From Deltaproteobacteria bacterium UBA3076 (GTDB lineage: Bacteria; Desulfobacterota; Dissulfuribacteria; Dissulfuribacterales; UBA3076), in the NCBI GenBank assembly GCA_002367355.1, contig DFBQ01000068.1:1-8089 (forward strand): 8,089 bases of DNA, read 5' to 3'. The notes under the pieces are model-generated. The model saw only the letters and a program-made list of their open reading frames with translations, ran no database searches and was not told where the DNA came from. How positions within the stretch are numbered: position 1 is the first letter of the stretch; each line of letters begins with the position of its first letter. The position numbers and the translations under genes are program-made. Shown here piece by piece: positions 1 to 7,479 of this stretch.

Positions 1-73
1 TTTGGTTTGCTATGAAGGATGCCTTAATTCTTCTGTTTTCTCTAAAATATCATTTAGTAGTTCAGATTTTTCC

Positions 74-121
74 ATTCAAAATTCGATGTTGGACGTTCGA
101 TGTTCATTTTTTTAGACGTTC
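74..121. repeat. Short interspersed direct repeats in the operon's 3' intergenic region
   Basis: TTCGATGTT occurs at 82-90 and 96-104 (14-nt period), GACGTTC at 92-98 and 115-121, and ATTCAAAATT at 74-83 matches the repeat block near 6059-6089. The arrangement resembles small dispersed intergenic repeats rather than coding DNA or a terminator: on the operon's strand no stem followed by a T-run is present, and the T-run at 107-113 is an A-run in the transcript. No function can be assigned. Confidence 0.5.
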
Positions 122-122
122 A

Positions 123-608
123 TTAGTCCATTTCTTCCTCTACGGGTTCATGTTGGCTTAAAATGTAAAGGCCATGCACAGGAAAGGGGAGGGTATAGTT
201 AGGGATTTCTTCAAAGCGGATGCAGCCGATATCATCATCTTCCGGGATTTCAGACAGAGGAATGAGCCCCATAGGAATAGGGAAGTCCAAGGGGCGTGAA
301 TTGATTGCGGACAGTCTGGAGACATACCGTTCCTTCATGCAGTCAATTATCATATCTCTTTCCTCAAGGGTGAATGATTCCAAAAGGACCTTGCGACTGC
401 TCATAGGATCAACAGGTGCATTCCTGTCTATCGGGTCTCCCAGAAGTTTTGACCAGTCGTAGGATTTGGCTTCCTTCTCATCCCAATCCGGGCGGAAAAG
501 ATGTACCTCTACATCTTTATGTCCCTTGAGATTCTTTATGATTAAGGAGATCATATATCCCTTTTTTACCGGCAATTTATTCTGGGAGGTGATGATATTA
601 AGTTTCAT
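123..608 (-). CDS. Hypothetical protein, last gene of the yebC-ruvCAB-protease operon
   Basis: I do not recognise this 161-residue protein and assign no function. The start is well supported: an AGGAG Shine-Dalgarno sequence lies 6-7 nt before the ATG at 608, and the frame ends at TAA (125-123). No signal peptide, transmembrane segment, Cys/His metal cluster or nucleotide-binding loop is visible, so a soluble cytoplasmic protein is likely. The N-terminus (MKLNIITSQNKLPVKKGYMI) reads as a beta strand followed by a basic turn. The middle (about residues 39-66) is rich in Asp and Trp, residues 80-105 look helical, and the C-terminus is acidic (ending EPVEEEMD) after a proline-rich stretch. It begins 21 nt after the stop of the Lon-like protease gene on the same strand, so it is probably co-transcribed. 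An adaptor, substrate or regulator of that protease is possible but rests only on position. That it is a real gene is fairly sure; its role is unknown. Confidence 0.72.
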   Translation of the reverse strand: MKLNIITSQNKLPVKKGYMISLIIKNLKGHKDVEVHLFRPDWDEKEAKSYDWSKLLGDPIDRNAPVDPMSSRKVLLESFTLEERDMIIDCMKERYVSRLSAINSRPLDFPIPMGLIPLSEIPEDDDIGCIRFEEIPNYTLPFPVHGLYILSQHEPVEEEMD

Positions 609-629
609 TTTTTCTCCTGTGATTTCTTA

Positions 630-3050
630 CTATTCTTCTTCCTCTTCCTCTTCTTTTTGCATATAGAGTTTGGCCTCTTCAGCAAGTTTCCTCAGCCTGT
701 CATTTACTTTTGCAAATACTGAATCTTCCGGGTAGCGTCCGTCAGGTCCAGGGATTCCGGCAGGTTGGCCGGTCAGTATCTCCATGCCTTCTTCCACCTT
801 GGATATGGCCCAGATCTGGAACTTGCCCTGCTTTACGGCTTCTATCACTTCCGGTTTGAGCATCAGGTCTTTGACGTTGGCCTCCGGGATTATTGCTCCC
901 TGCTCTCCGGTCAAGTTCCTCGCCTTGCAGATGTCAAAGAAACCCTCGATTTTTCTGGTGACACCCCCTACCGGTAGAATTTCTCCTTTCTGGCTGACAG
1001 CTCCGGTTACGGCAATTCCCTGGTCAATCGGCACATCAGAGAGCGCTGACAGCAGGGCGAACAGCTCTGCACCGGAAGCAGAGTCTCCCTCGACCATGCC
1101 GTAGCTCTGCTCAAAGCATATGGAAGCGGTGAGGCTTAATGGGCAGTCTGCCGCAAAGTGGGCCTTTAGATACCCGGCCAGTATCATCACGCCTTTGGTG
1201 TGAATGCTGCCGCTGAGATCAGCCTCCCTTTCCAGGTTTACAACACCTTCTTTGCCGAGAGCTATATTCACCGTGATTCTGGAGGGTCTGCCGAACATAT
1301 AGTCACCAAGGTCATAGATGGACAGCCCATTTACCTGGCCAACGGCCTTGCCGGTTGTTGCCACCTTAATGATATCTTTTTTGAGCATTTCATGCAGATG
1401 GTCCTCATACAGATTACATCTATATGCCTTTTCATCCATTGCCTTCTGGATATGCTTACCCTCGATAAGTTTGCTGTTTTCAGATCCTGCCCAGAAATCC
1501 GCCTCTCGCAACAAGTCCGCAAGATCCGATATTTTTAGACTGAGCTTTTCCTGGGACCCTGCCAGCTCAGAGCTGAACTCTATTAGACTTGCAACTCCGC
1601 TCATGTGCATGTCCTTGAGATTTTCCCGTTCTATAAGGGCCTTGGTTGAGCGCATGAATTGCTCCAGCCTCTCTTCGTTCCTGTCAACACGGACGTCAAG
1701 ATGGGCCTTGACTTTGAAAAGTTCTTTGAAGTCTTCGTCGTAGTTATAAAGGAGTTGATAGAGGAACGGATTTCCCATAAGTACTATCTTTATATGCAAA
1801 GGGATTGGTTCGGGTTTCAAAGCCTTGGTTGTGAATAATCCGAATTGTTCTCCAGGGTCTTCTATCTCAATTTTTCTATTTCTTAACGCCCTTTTCAGGG
1901 CTTCATATGAAAAAGGCCGTTTTAAGAGATCAAGGGCCTTTATGAGCAGATAACCGCCGTTTGCACGGTGCATTGCGCCTGACTTGATCATGGTAAAATC
2001 CGTAAAGAGGGCACCGAACTGGGCCTTTCGCTCAACGACACCAAACAGGTTTGGATAGCTCGGGTTGCTTTCTATAATAACAGGGGCCCCCTTGGTCTCT
2101 GAATTGTCAACCAGTATGTTTACTTCGTACCGGGTAAAGGACGGACCAGCTCCTGGAAATGGAAAGGGCAAAGCCTGAGTAGCCTCGCTTTTAGGGCGGA
2201 AGTCATCCATGTGCCGGACCACGTCGTCTCTTACATCAGCGAAGTAGTCCCGGAGTATTTTGATAGATTCATATTTTTTCTTCGGAGGTTCCAGTAAGGT
2301 GTCAACTGTCTGCCCGACAACCTCCTGATCCAGCTCTTTCAGCTTTCGGCGCACTGACTGTTCTGACTGTTGAATGCGCCTCATGGCATCTCCCATATCC
2401 TTGTGGAATGCTTCACTCCTGGCCTTGAGCTCTTTCCGCTCCTCTTCAGACATCTTTGACAGATCCTCAGGGGTGAGAGGGGTGCCGTCTTCCTTTGCCG
2501 GAACTACCATCATGACTGACTGATCTGACTGCAGTAGAAAGCCATTTTCGCGCACCTTGTTATCCAACTCCTGGAATACATTTTTCCGGTCTTTATTGAA
2601 TGCCTTTATCACCTCTTCCTTCCGGGAAATATACGCCTCGGCTTCAAAGACTTTAGGTATTTGGAGCTTCAGTTCATCCAGCAAGTCTGCCATGTCCTTC
2701 TTGAATTCCCGGCCCTTGCCCTCCTGAAGCTCCACTCCGGAAGGTTTATCCGGATTACGGAAGTTGTGGACATAACACCAGTCAGAAGGCAGAGGGTGTG
2801 CGTCTTTGGCTACTTCCTCTACATAAGACCGGGCCAGTTCGGAAAGCCCTGTTTCATTGATCCCCGCAACATATATGTTGAAATCAGGATGTTCCATTCT
2901 CAGGCCAAAAGTGAGGGCCTGGATGGCTCTTTCCTGGGCCACTAAAGGCCTTTCCTCAGTCTTAAGCTGGCTCAGTTGTTGAAATCCCAGGCTTTGAGGA
3001 TCTATGTTCAGACGGAGTTTTTCCGGATCCAGCGGTATGATGGTAGTCAT
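630..3050 (-). CDS. LonB/LonC-like AAA-Lon protease (Lon protease family, AAA_32 type)
   Basis: This 806-residue cytoplasmic protease belongs to the group of long Lon homologues that lack the classical Lon N-terminal domain; full length is about normal. Residues 1-115 form the start of the AAA module (family motif around SDWCYVHNF, 89-97). About 116-290 is a charged helical, coiled-coil-like insert. About 305-450 is the rest of the AAA core, including HRANGGYLL (361-369). About 455-560 is the helical lid, and about 565-765 the Lon peptidase domain. The Ser-Lys dyad is clear: Ser657 in EGDSAS and Lys700 in GGVTRKIEG, 43 residues apart as in E. coli Lon (S679/K722). Oddly, the expected Walker A site reads GINETGLSEL (63-72) with no GK[S/T] or GR[S/T], and the Walker B position reads LLIKALD without Asp-Glu. 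The tail ends in seven Glu. The start has AGAAGG upstream and lies 2 nt after the ruvB stop. Family call is firm; the substrate is unknown. Confidence 0.92.
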   Translation of the reverse strand: MTTIIPLDPEKLRLNIDPQSLGFQQLSQLKTEERPLVAQERAIQALTFGLRMEHPDFNIYVAGINETGLSELARSYVEEVAKDAHPLPSDWCYVHNFRNPDKPSGVELQEGKGREFKKDMADLLDELKLQIPKVFEAEAYISRKEEVIKAFNKDRKNVFQELDNKVRENGFLLQSDQSVMMVVPAKEDGTPLTPEDLSKMSEEERKELKARSEAFHKDMGDAMRRIQQSEQSVRRKLKELDQEVVGQTVDTLLEPPKKKYESIKILRDYFADVRDDVVRHMDDFRPKSEATQALPFPFPGAGPSFTRYEVNILVDNSETKGAPVIIESNPSYPNLFGVVERKAQFGALFTDFTMIKSGAMHRANGGYLLIKALDLLKRPFSYEALKRALRNRKIEIEDPGEQFGLFTTKALKPEPIPLHIKIVLMGNPFLYQLLYNYDEDFKELFKVKAHLDVRVDRNEERLEQFMRSTKALIERENLKDMHMSGVASLIEFSSELAGSQEKLSLKISDLADLLREADFWAGSENSKLIEGKHIQKAMDEKAYRCNLYEDHLHEMLKKDIIKVATTGKAVGQVNGLSIYDLGDYMFGRPSRITVNIALGKEGVVNLEREADLSGSIHTKGVMILAGYLKAHFAADCPLSLTASICFEQSYGMVEGDSASGAELFALLSALSDVPIDQGIAVTGAVSQKGEILPVGGVTRKIEGFFDICKARNLTGEQGAIIPEANVKDLMLKPEVIEAVKQGKFQIWAISKVEEGMEILTGQPAGIPGPDGRYPEDSVFAKVNDRLRKLAEEAKLYMQKEEEEEEE

Positions 3051-3052
3051 TT

Positions 3053-4075
3053 TTACCTTCTCTTACGATCTAAGTGCTCATAGGCAAGATCTGTTGCAAT
3101 CCTGCCTCTGGAGGTCCTGTGCATATAACCTCTCTGTATTAAAAAGGGCTCATAGACATCTTCCAGTGTGCCTTTTTCTTCTCCTACGGATGTGGCAAGG
3201 GTATCAAGCCCGACTGGCCCGCCTTTGAACTTGTCTATGATGGCAGCGAGAATTTCACGGTCCATACGGTCAAGACCCTGATGGTCAACTTCGAGCAAGC
3301 GCAGAGCCTTGTCTGCTATCTGACGGGATATGCTTCCGTCGGCCCTGACTTCTGCATAGTCCCGGACCCTCCTTAATAGCCTGTTTGCTATTCTGGGGGT
3401 ACCTCTTGACCTCCTTGCGATCTCAAGGGCGCCTTGTTGGTCAATTTTAATGACCATGAGCCTGGCAGACCGGTTAACAATTGTGCATAGCTCGTCATCC
3501 TGATAAAAGTCCACCCTCAGTACCACGCCGAAGCGATCCCTGAGGGGCGGTGAGAGTAGCCCTGCCCTGGTGGTTGCCCCAACCAGAGTAAAATGCGGAA
3601 TTTCGATCTTGATGGTCCTTGCACTGGGGCCTTGTCCGATTATCAGATCCAACTGAAAGTCCTCCATTGCAGGGTAGAGTATTTCCTCCACCACAGGACT
3701 CAGCCGGTGAATTTCATCAATGAACAGCACGTCTCCCTGCTGTAAATTGGTCAGTATGGCGGCCAGATCTCCCGGCCTTTCTATCACAGGACCGGATGTG
3801 GATCTGAAGTTCACCCCAAGCTCCGTTGCAATTATGTGGGCAAGAGTGGTCTTGCCCAGGCCGGGCTGCCCGTGGATCAATACATGGTCAAGGGCCTCGC
3901 CTCTTTTTCTTGCTGCAGAGATAAAGACATCGAGGCTGGTCTTGACCTCCTGTTGACCGATGTATTCAGAAAGGGTCTTCGGCCTTATTCCGGGCTCGAA
4001 AGATTTGTCTTCCTGCAAGGGTTCAGGACTCAGATTCGTGTCACCCGTTCTGTTTGCGATGTTTTCTGCTGTCAT
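3053..4075 (-). CDS. ruvB: Holliday junction branch migration helicase subunit RuvB
   Basis: RuvB is the hexameric AAA+ motor that, guided by RuvA, pumps DNA through a Holliday junction during recombination and fork repair. The 340-residue length is typical. After a variable N-terminus of about 27 residues, the large AAA domain carries the RP-x-L-x-EYIGQ box (31-41), Walker [10 protein letters not shown] (69-77), Walker [10 protein letters not shown] (116-124, Asp120/Glu121) and sensor 1 GATTR (166-170). LRDRFG follows at 178-183. The small domain has the sensor 2 motif [16 protein letters not shown] (224-239), and the winged helix spans about 270-340 with [10 protein letters not shown] (285-294) and a basic C-terminus. 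The start ATG overlaps the ruvA stop by 4 nt (ATGA), and only a weak AGG precedes it, so translation is probably coupled to ruvA. The stop TAA is 2 nt before the protease start. Nothing is missing or unusual. Confidence 0.99.
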   Translation of the reverse strand: MTAENIANRTGDTNLSPEPLQEDKSFEPGIRPKTLSEYIGQQEVKTSLDVFISAARKRGEALDHVLIHGQPGLGKTTLAHIIATELGVNFRSTSGPVIERPGDLAAILTNLQQGDVLFIDEIHRLSPVVEEILYPAMEDFQLDLIIGQGPSARTIKIEIPHFTLVGATTRAGLLSPPLRDRFGVVLRVDFYQDDELCTIVNRSARLMVIKIDQQGALEIARRSRGTPRIANRLLRRVRDYAEVRADGSISRQIADKALRLLEVDHQGLDRMDREILAAIIDKFKGGPVGLDTLATSVGEEKGTLEDVYEPFLIQRGYMHRTSRGRIATDLAYEHLDRKRR

Positions 4076-4707
4076 GCCTGTTTTGTACGACTTTTTGCCA
4101 GACCCTGCAGGGCTTTTTTCACCAGATCTTCAAGGCTTGCACTTTCACCTGCAGATGCAAAAGCCCCGGCAAGGGCGGCCTTGGTCTCAGATGAACCATA
4201 ACCGAGATGGGTGAGTGCCGAGAGTGCGTCATCCCACAGGTCTCCCTTACCCGGTTGCTCAATATGCGGGGATGATTCCATGTCCCACTGTCTCTTCGTT
4301 AGTATGGCCTTGGCCTTTTCCTTTAGATCAATACACAGTCTTGCCGCGGTCTTTTCGCCTATACCTTGGATGGCCCTGAGTCTTTTGTTCTCTTCTCTGG
4401 CCAGTATCTGTAAGAGCTCTTCAGCAGAGAGCATTGACAGGATGTTCAGTGCCAGTCTGGGGCCTACTCCTGAAACTTCCAGCAACAGCCTGAACATGTC
4501 TCTGGCTTCAATTGTTTCAAATCCATAGAGTGAAAGCGTGTCGTCCTTCCACACAAGGTGGGTAAAGACTGTCAGTTCATTACCGGATGGAGGCAATTTG
4601 GCCAGGGATGAAGAGGGTATCTGAATTTCATAGCCGACCCCATTCACATCAACTATAACACCCCGGTCCCATTGACCCTGTTTCTCGCCCCTGATATAGC
4701 CGATCAT
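4072..4707 (-). CDS. ruvA: Holliday junction branch migration complex subunit RuvA
   Basis: RuvA is the tetrameric protein that binds four-way junctions and recruits RuvB. I place the start at the ATG at 4707, giving 211 residues beginning MIGYIRG, the family's normal N-terminus. An in-frame ATG 20 codons upstream (4767) would add a non-conserved extension lying wholly inside ruvC. The chosen start has AAGGAAAGG about 5 nt upstream and shares one base with the ruvC stop (TGATG). Domain I (about 1-64) is an OB fold. Domain II has two helix-hairpin-helix motifs, [13 protein letters not shown] (78-90) and [12 protein letters not shown] (113-124), which contact DNA backbone. A flexible acidic and Pro/Gly-rich linker (about 140-155) leads to domain III (about 156-203), which contacts RuvB. 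The stop TGA overlaps the ruvB start. Confidence 0.98.
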   Translation of the reverse strand: MIGYIRGEKQGQWDRGVIVDVNGVGYEIQIPSSSLAKLPPSGNELTVFTHLVWKDDTLSLYGFETIEARDMFRLLLEVSGVGPRLALNILSMLSAEELLQILAREENKRLRAIQGIGEKTAARLCIDLKEKAKAILTKRQWDMESSPHIEQPGKGDLWDDALSALTHLGYGSSETKAALAGAFASAGESASLEDLVKKALQGLAKSRTKQA

Positions 4708-5219
4708 CAGCCTTTCCTTTTCACTGAACCGGGTATTGGCCGGCTGCCCGAAGAGTGGGCATGGCATATAGCCACAGCCAGGGCATCCGCAGCATCCTGG
4801 GCGGGTTTTTTGGACAGGTTGAGAAGTACCCTGACCATGTGTTGCACCTGGGTCTTTTCTGCCCTGCCGTAGCCAACCACTGCCTGTTTAACCGTCATGG
4901 GCGAGTACTCGAATACAGAGAGACCTCCATGGACTGCCGCCAGAATTACCGCCCCCCTGGCATGACCAAGTAGCAAAGCAGCCCTTGCGTTGACTGAATG
5001 AAAGACGCCTTCGACTGCTGAGACTGTTGGATTGTGCCGACCTATTATTTCCTTTAGACCTGAATAGAGTCTTTCGAGCCGCTCTGCAAAGGTGAGTTCC
5101 GCGCGCGGACGGATGATACCTGCATTGACGAAATGGAGCCTGTTATCCTCCCATGACACAATTCCATAACCGGTAGCCCGTGATCCGGGGTCGATACCCA
5201 GGATGATCTCCCTTGGCAT
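4707..5219 (-). CDS. ruvC: Holliday junction resolvase RuvC
   Basis: RuvC is the dimeric RNase H-fold endonuclease that cuts Holliday junctions symmetrically, working with RuvAB. The 170-residue length is standard. All four acidic metal-binding residues are visible: Asp10 in GIDPGSRATGYG, Glu70 in AVEGVF, and Asp142 and Asp145 in DAADALAVA, matching E. coli D7, E66, D138 and D141. The conserved NARAALLLGHARGA (77-90) and YSPMTVKQAVVGYGRAEK (105-122) blocks are present. The gene begins 2 nt after the yebC stop; an AAAGG about 10 nt upstream, inside the end of yebC, may serve as the ribosome binding site. Its stop shares a base with the ruvA start. It appears fully functional. Confidence 0.99.
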   Translation of the reverse strand: MPREIILGIDPGSRATGYGIVSWEDNRLHFVNAGIIRPRAELTFAERLERLYSGLKEIIGRHNPTVSAVEGVFHSVNARAALLLGHARGAVILAAVHGGLSVFEYSPMTVKQAVVGYGRAEKTQVQHMVRVLLNLSKKPAQDAADALAVAICHAHSSGSRPIPGSVKRKG

Positions 5220-5221
5220 CC

Positions 5222-5971
5222 CTATCCGACCTTTTCAAGGATTTCATCAGGAATATCAAAGTTGGCGTAAACGTTCTGGACATCGCTGTTTTCTTCCAGG
5301 CCCTCCATAAGTATCAGGAGTTGGCTTGCCTGTTTTTCGTCCTCAATACTGACCGTGTTGCCGGGTAACATAGTGATTTCGGCGGACAGTACAGGGATGT
5401 TATTGGATTCCAGGGCGGACTTTACGTCTTCAAAGGATTCAGGGGCGGTGTATACCTCCCATTCGGATTCCTGCTCTTGTATATCTTCGGCATTTGCTTC
5501 AAGGGCTATAGTCATAAGGGTTTCTTCATCGGCCTTGTCCTTCTCAACCAGTATGAGTCCTTTTTTCTCGAATATCCAGGCCACGCTTCCCGGCTCTCCA
5601 AGGTTGCCGCCCCTCTTAGCAAAGAGATGCCGCACATCCGCTACTGTGCGCTGGCGGTTGTCTGAAATAGTTTCAACCAGTATTGCCACTCCTCCCGGAC
5701 CGTAACCCTCATATGTGACTTCCTCGTAATTTACCCCCTCAAGTTCGCCGGTACCCTTCTTAATTGCCCGCTCTATATTGTCCTTGGGCATATTCTCGGC
5801 CTTTGCAGCCGCTATTGCAGTCCTCAGTCTTGGGTTGGCTGCAATGTCTCCACCACCTATACGGGCGGCTACAGTTACTTCCTTTATGATCTTGGAGAAA
5901 GCTTTACCACGTTTGGCGTCCAGTGCCGCCTTTTTATGTTTTATTGTGCTCCACTTTGAATGACCGGACAT
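5222..5971 (-). CDS. yebC: YebC/PmpR/TACO1 family protein
   Basis: This 249-residue protein is a full-length member of the YebC/TACO1 family. Members have been described as DNA-binding transcriptional regulators (PmpR, YebC) and, for YebC2 and mitochondrial TACO1, as factors that aid translation of difficult peptides such as polyproline. The sequence alone does not say which role applies. The signature N-terminus [20 protein letters not shown] is intact. It is followed by [20 protein letters not shown] (45-64), the family core [13 protein letters not shown], then DNRQRT and [11 protein letters not shown], and an acidic C-terminal half. A perfect GGAGG Shine-Dalgarno sequence lies about 5-6 nt before the ATG. 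It is the first gene of the operon, 146 nt after the GTPase gene, and only 2 nt separate it from ruvC. The yebC-ruvC neighbourhood is common in bacteria. Confidence 0.97.
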   Translation of the reverse strand: MSGHSKWSTIKHKKAALDAKRGKAFSKIIKEVTVAARIGGGDIAANPRLRTAIAAAKAENMPKDNIERAIKKGTGELEGVNYEEVTYEGYGPGGVAILVETISDNRQRTVADVRHLFAKRGGNLGEPGSVAWIFEKKGLILVEKDKADEETLMTIALEANAEDIQEQESEWEVYTAPESFEDVKSALESNNIPVLSAEITMLPGNTVSIEDEKQASQLLILMEGLEENSDVQNVYANFDIPDEILEKVG

Positions 5972-6001
5972 AAGGCCTCCATTTTAAGATTTTTTCAAGA
6001 T

Positions 6002-6032
6002 ACCATAAACCCAAGATTTTTCTAAATGGCAA
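6002..6032 (-). promoter_or_regulatory. Possible sigma-70-type promoter for the yebC-ruvCAB operon
   Basis: On the minus strand TTGCCA (6032-6027) and TATGGT (6007-6002) could be -35 and -10 boxes. They are separated by 19 nt, longer than the ideal 17, and the -10 box is poor. Their position, about 30 nt before the yebC start codon and downstream of the GTPase hairpin, is suitable for a promoter. This is a weak call based only on box similarity. Confidence 0.18.
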
Positions 6033-6058
6033 GGCACTGAGGTTATATCCTTTTTTAA

Positions 6059-6089
6059 ATTCAAAATTTAGAATTTAGAATTCAAAATT
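6059..6089. repeat. AT-rich repeat block with ATTCAAAATT at both ends
   Basis: The 10-mer ATTCAAAATT occurs at 6059-6068 and again at 6080-6089, enclosing two tandem copies of TTTAGAA (6067-6073 and 6074-6080). The same 10-mer recurs at 74-83 in the other small intergenic region of the window. This may be a dispersed intergenic repeat or a low-complexity spacer; no function can be assigned. Confidence 0.5.
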
Positions 6090-6118
6090 GTGCCTGAACG
6101 GCAAGGCCGTTCAGGCAC
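6090..6118 (-). terminator. 13-bp hairpin overlapping the GTPase stop codon, possible terminator
   Basis: GTGCCTGAACGGC (6090-6102) and GCCGTTCAGGCAC (6106-6118) form a perfect 13-bp, GC-rich stem with a 3-nt loop. The last base of the GTPase stop codon (TAG, 6120-6118) is the first base of the stem. On the minus strand the hairpin is followed by AATTTTGAATTC, which is AT-rich but not a proper U-tract. It may therefore act as a weak intrinsic terminator, an mRNA 3'-end stabiliser, or be a copy of a palindromic repeat. Its position, between the GTPase and the yebC operon, favours separation of the two transcripts. Confidence 0.55.
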
Positions 6119-7479
6119 TAAATACGTTCGAAAAAACGGCTTAGGTCTTTATTGAGAAAGTGCTCTATCTTTCCAAGGTAGCGGCCATGTGTAATCAATA
6201 TCTGCCTCCTGGCCTGGTCCTCTATGAGTTTATGTATCCGGTGTTTCACCCTGTTCCAGAGATCCTTTTTGTAGGCGGTATCAAGGGGGATCAAGTTATC
6301 AAGGTCTTTTAGAGTATTTTTTGTGAATTTGGGGAAAAGTATCCGTTGAACATACAGAGAAGCTAATGCCACGACCAACAGGGCCCAAACAATCGGCCAA
6401 AGGAAATGTTCAAAACTCATATTTCCGGCCAGCAGGGCCCCTGCAAGCGGGATGTTCGGATAGCCGGTTAAGAGCTTCATAACCAGATCTCCAAAGAAGA
6501 AGGCCAGTATGGCGGCCATACCCCATGTCCGGAGGACCCCTTTGAATTTATGAATAAATCGTTTCTGGAAAGCGGCCATGGCTTCTATTTCCAGGCCAAG
6601 TTCCCTTACGACTCGATCCACTTCCTGGAGTATGTGGTTTAGTCTCATCTTTGGCGCTGAACTCATGGTCTGTTTGAGTTCTTCCCGTTCATTCATCCAT
6701 GTTTCAAAGCCAGTGGGAGGCACTTTGCCCTCCTGAGGCGCAAAGGTAAGATATATTCTTGGCATATCCTTTCTGCCTGTCATCTGTGAAAGGTTCCAGC
6801 ACAGGGTCCCGTAAGACCTCAAAAGGTCGGACACGCTTTCGCATTCGTCAATTCGATTCAGTACGTAAATGACCCTGTCTTCTCCGGTGGAGCCAGGGAG
6901 AGTACTCCGGATGGCCTGATAAGTTTCCTTTATTGTTCCTGCCTTATGGGGATCGAACATCAGGATGATGAGGTCTGCCAGCTTTGCCAGTTCTCCCACT
7001 ACACCAAGGTAATCATAGCCCCTATCTTTTTCTGTGACCGAATCCAGCATTCCCGGGGTATCTATGATGGCAAAATCTTGGAGTATGGGAGTATTTGTCA
7101 CCCTTTTTAAACGCATATGGGATAGAAGGCTTTCACCAAAGTGCCTCAGAGGAGCAAAAGGGAGACGCTCATCATTTACTACTGTGCCGCCGGGTACTTC
7201 TCCCTCCGGTTCGTTGGGCTCTGGTGCGGCCAGGATGGTAAAGCTGTCATCAGTAGGTGCCTGACCCGTGCGCTGGATCTGGCTTCCCAGGATTTCGTTG
7301 ATAAAGGTCGATTTCCCAGATGAGTAGTTGCCGATTATAAGGACCACCGGCTTCCATTTAAGGGGAGTAAGCAGGTCCTTAATGTCCAGGCCGTAACGCT
7401 CAAAAAGTGGCCCCATCTTGTTCCGCAGTAGTTGTTCAAGCTCTTTTGTCAGGGTCTCAGCGGCCTTTCCTGTTTCCAT
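6118..7479 (-). CDS. EHD-like dynamin-superfamily GTPase with membrane segments
   Basis: This 453-residue protein is probably a membrane-anchored, membrane-remodelling NTPase. A helical N-terminus (1-45) precedes the G domain: G1 GNYSSGKST (50-58), G2 region APTDDSF (74-80, Thr76), G3 DTPG (140-143) and G4 NRID (208-211). Several stretches are characteristic of eukaryotic EHD proteins rather than of other dynamins: PTDDSF, the EGEVPGG block with a following RLPFAPLRHFG, IIDTPGMLDS, DRGYDY (152-157), LMFDPHKAG and RSYGTLCWNL. EHDs have a C-terminal EH domain, which is absent here. Instead hydrophobic stretches occur at about 316-337 and 360-382, with a milder one at 343-353, followed by a basic helical tail (384-453). 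GAGGAG lies about 6 nt before the ATG. It sits alone upstream of the yebC operon. Possible -10 boxes are TATAAC (7535-7530) and TATAGA (7529-7524), without a good -35. Whether it uses GTP or ATP cannot be told; its physiological role is unknown. Confidence 0.9.
   Translation of the reverse strand: METGKAAETLTKELEQLLRNKMGPLFERYGLDIKDLLTPLKWKPVVLIIGNYSSGKSTFINEILGSQIQRTGQAPTDDSFTILAAPEPNEPEGEVPGGTVVNDERLPFAPLRHFGESLLSHMRLKRVTNTPILQDFAIIDTPGMLDSVTEKDRGYDYLGVVGELAKLADLIILMFDPHKAGTIKETYQAIRSTLPGSTGEDRVIYVLNRIDECESVSDLLRSYGTLCWNLSQMTGRKDMPRIYLTFAPQEGKVPPTGFETWMNEREELKQTMSSAPKMRLNHILQEVDRVVRELGLEIEAMAAFQKRFIHKFKGVLRTWGMAAILAFFFGDLVMKLLTGYPNIPLAGALLAGNMSFEHFLWPIVWALLVVALASLYVQRILFPKFTKNTLKDLDNLIPLDTAYKKDLWNRVKHRIHKLIEDQARRQILITHGRYLGKIEHFLNKDLSRFFERI

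Noticed and set aside
10..75. A 21-codon minus-strand frame (starting MEKSELL) downstream of the hypothetical gene
   Set aside because: It has an ATG and a stop but no ribosome binding site, and it is too short to recognise. It may be chance or the start of a decayed gene.
74..121. CRISPR-like or terminator structure
   Set aside because: Repeat units are only 7-10 nt, irregularly spaced and without spacers; no stem with a T-run on the operon's strand.
1318..1743. Long plus-strand open frame inside the protease gene
   Set aside because: Antisense shadow of a clear protein family with composition typical of such shadows (Ser/Leu rich), and no ribosome binding site.
3836..4201. Plus-strand open frame across the ruvB/ruvA junction
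   Set aside because: Antisense to two unambiguous, conserved genes; no supporting signal.
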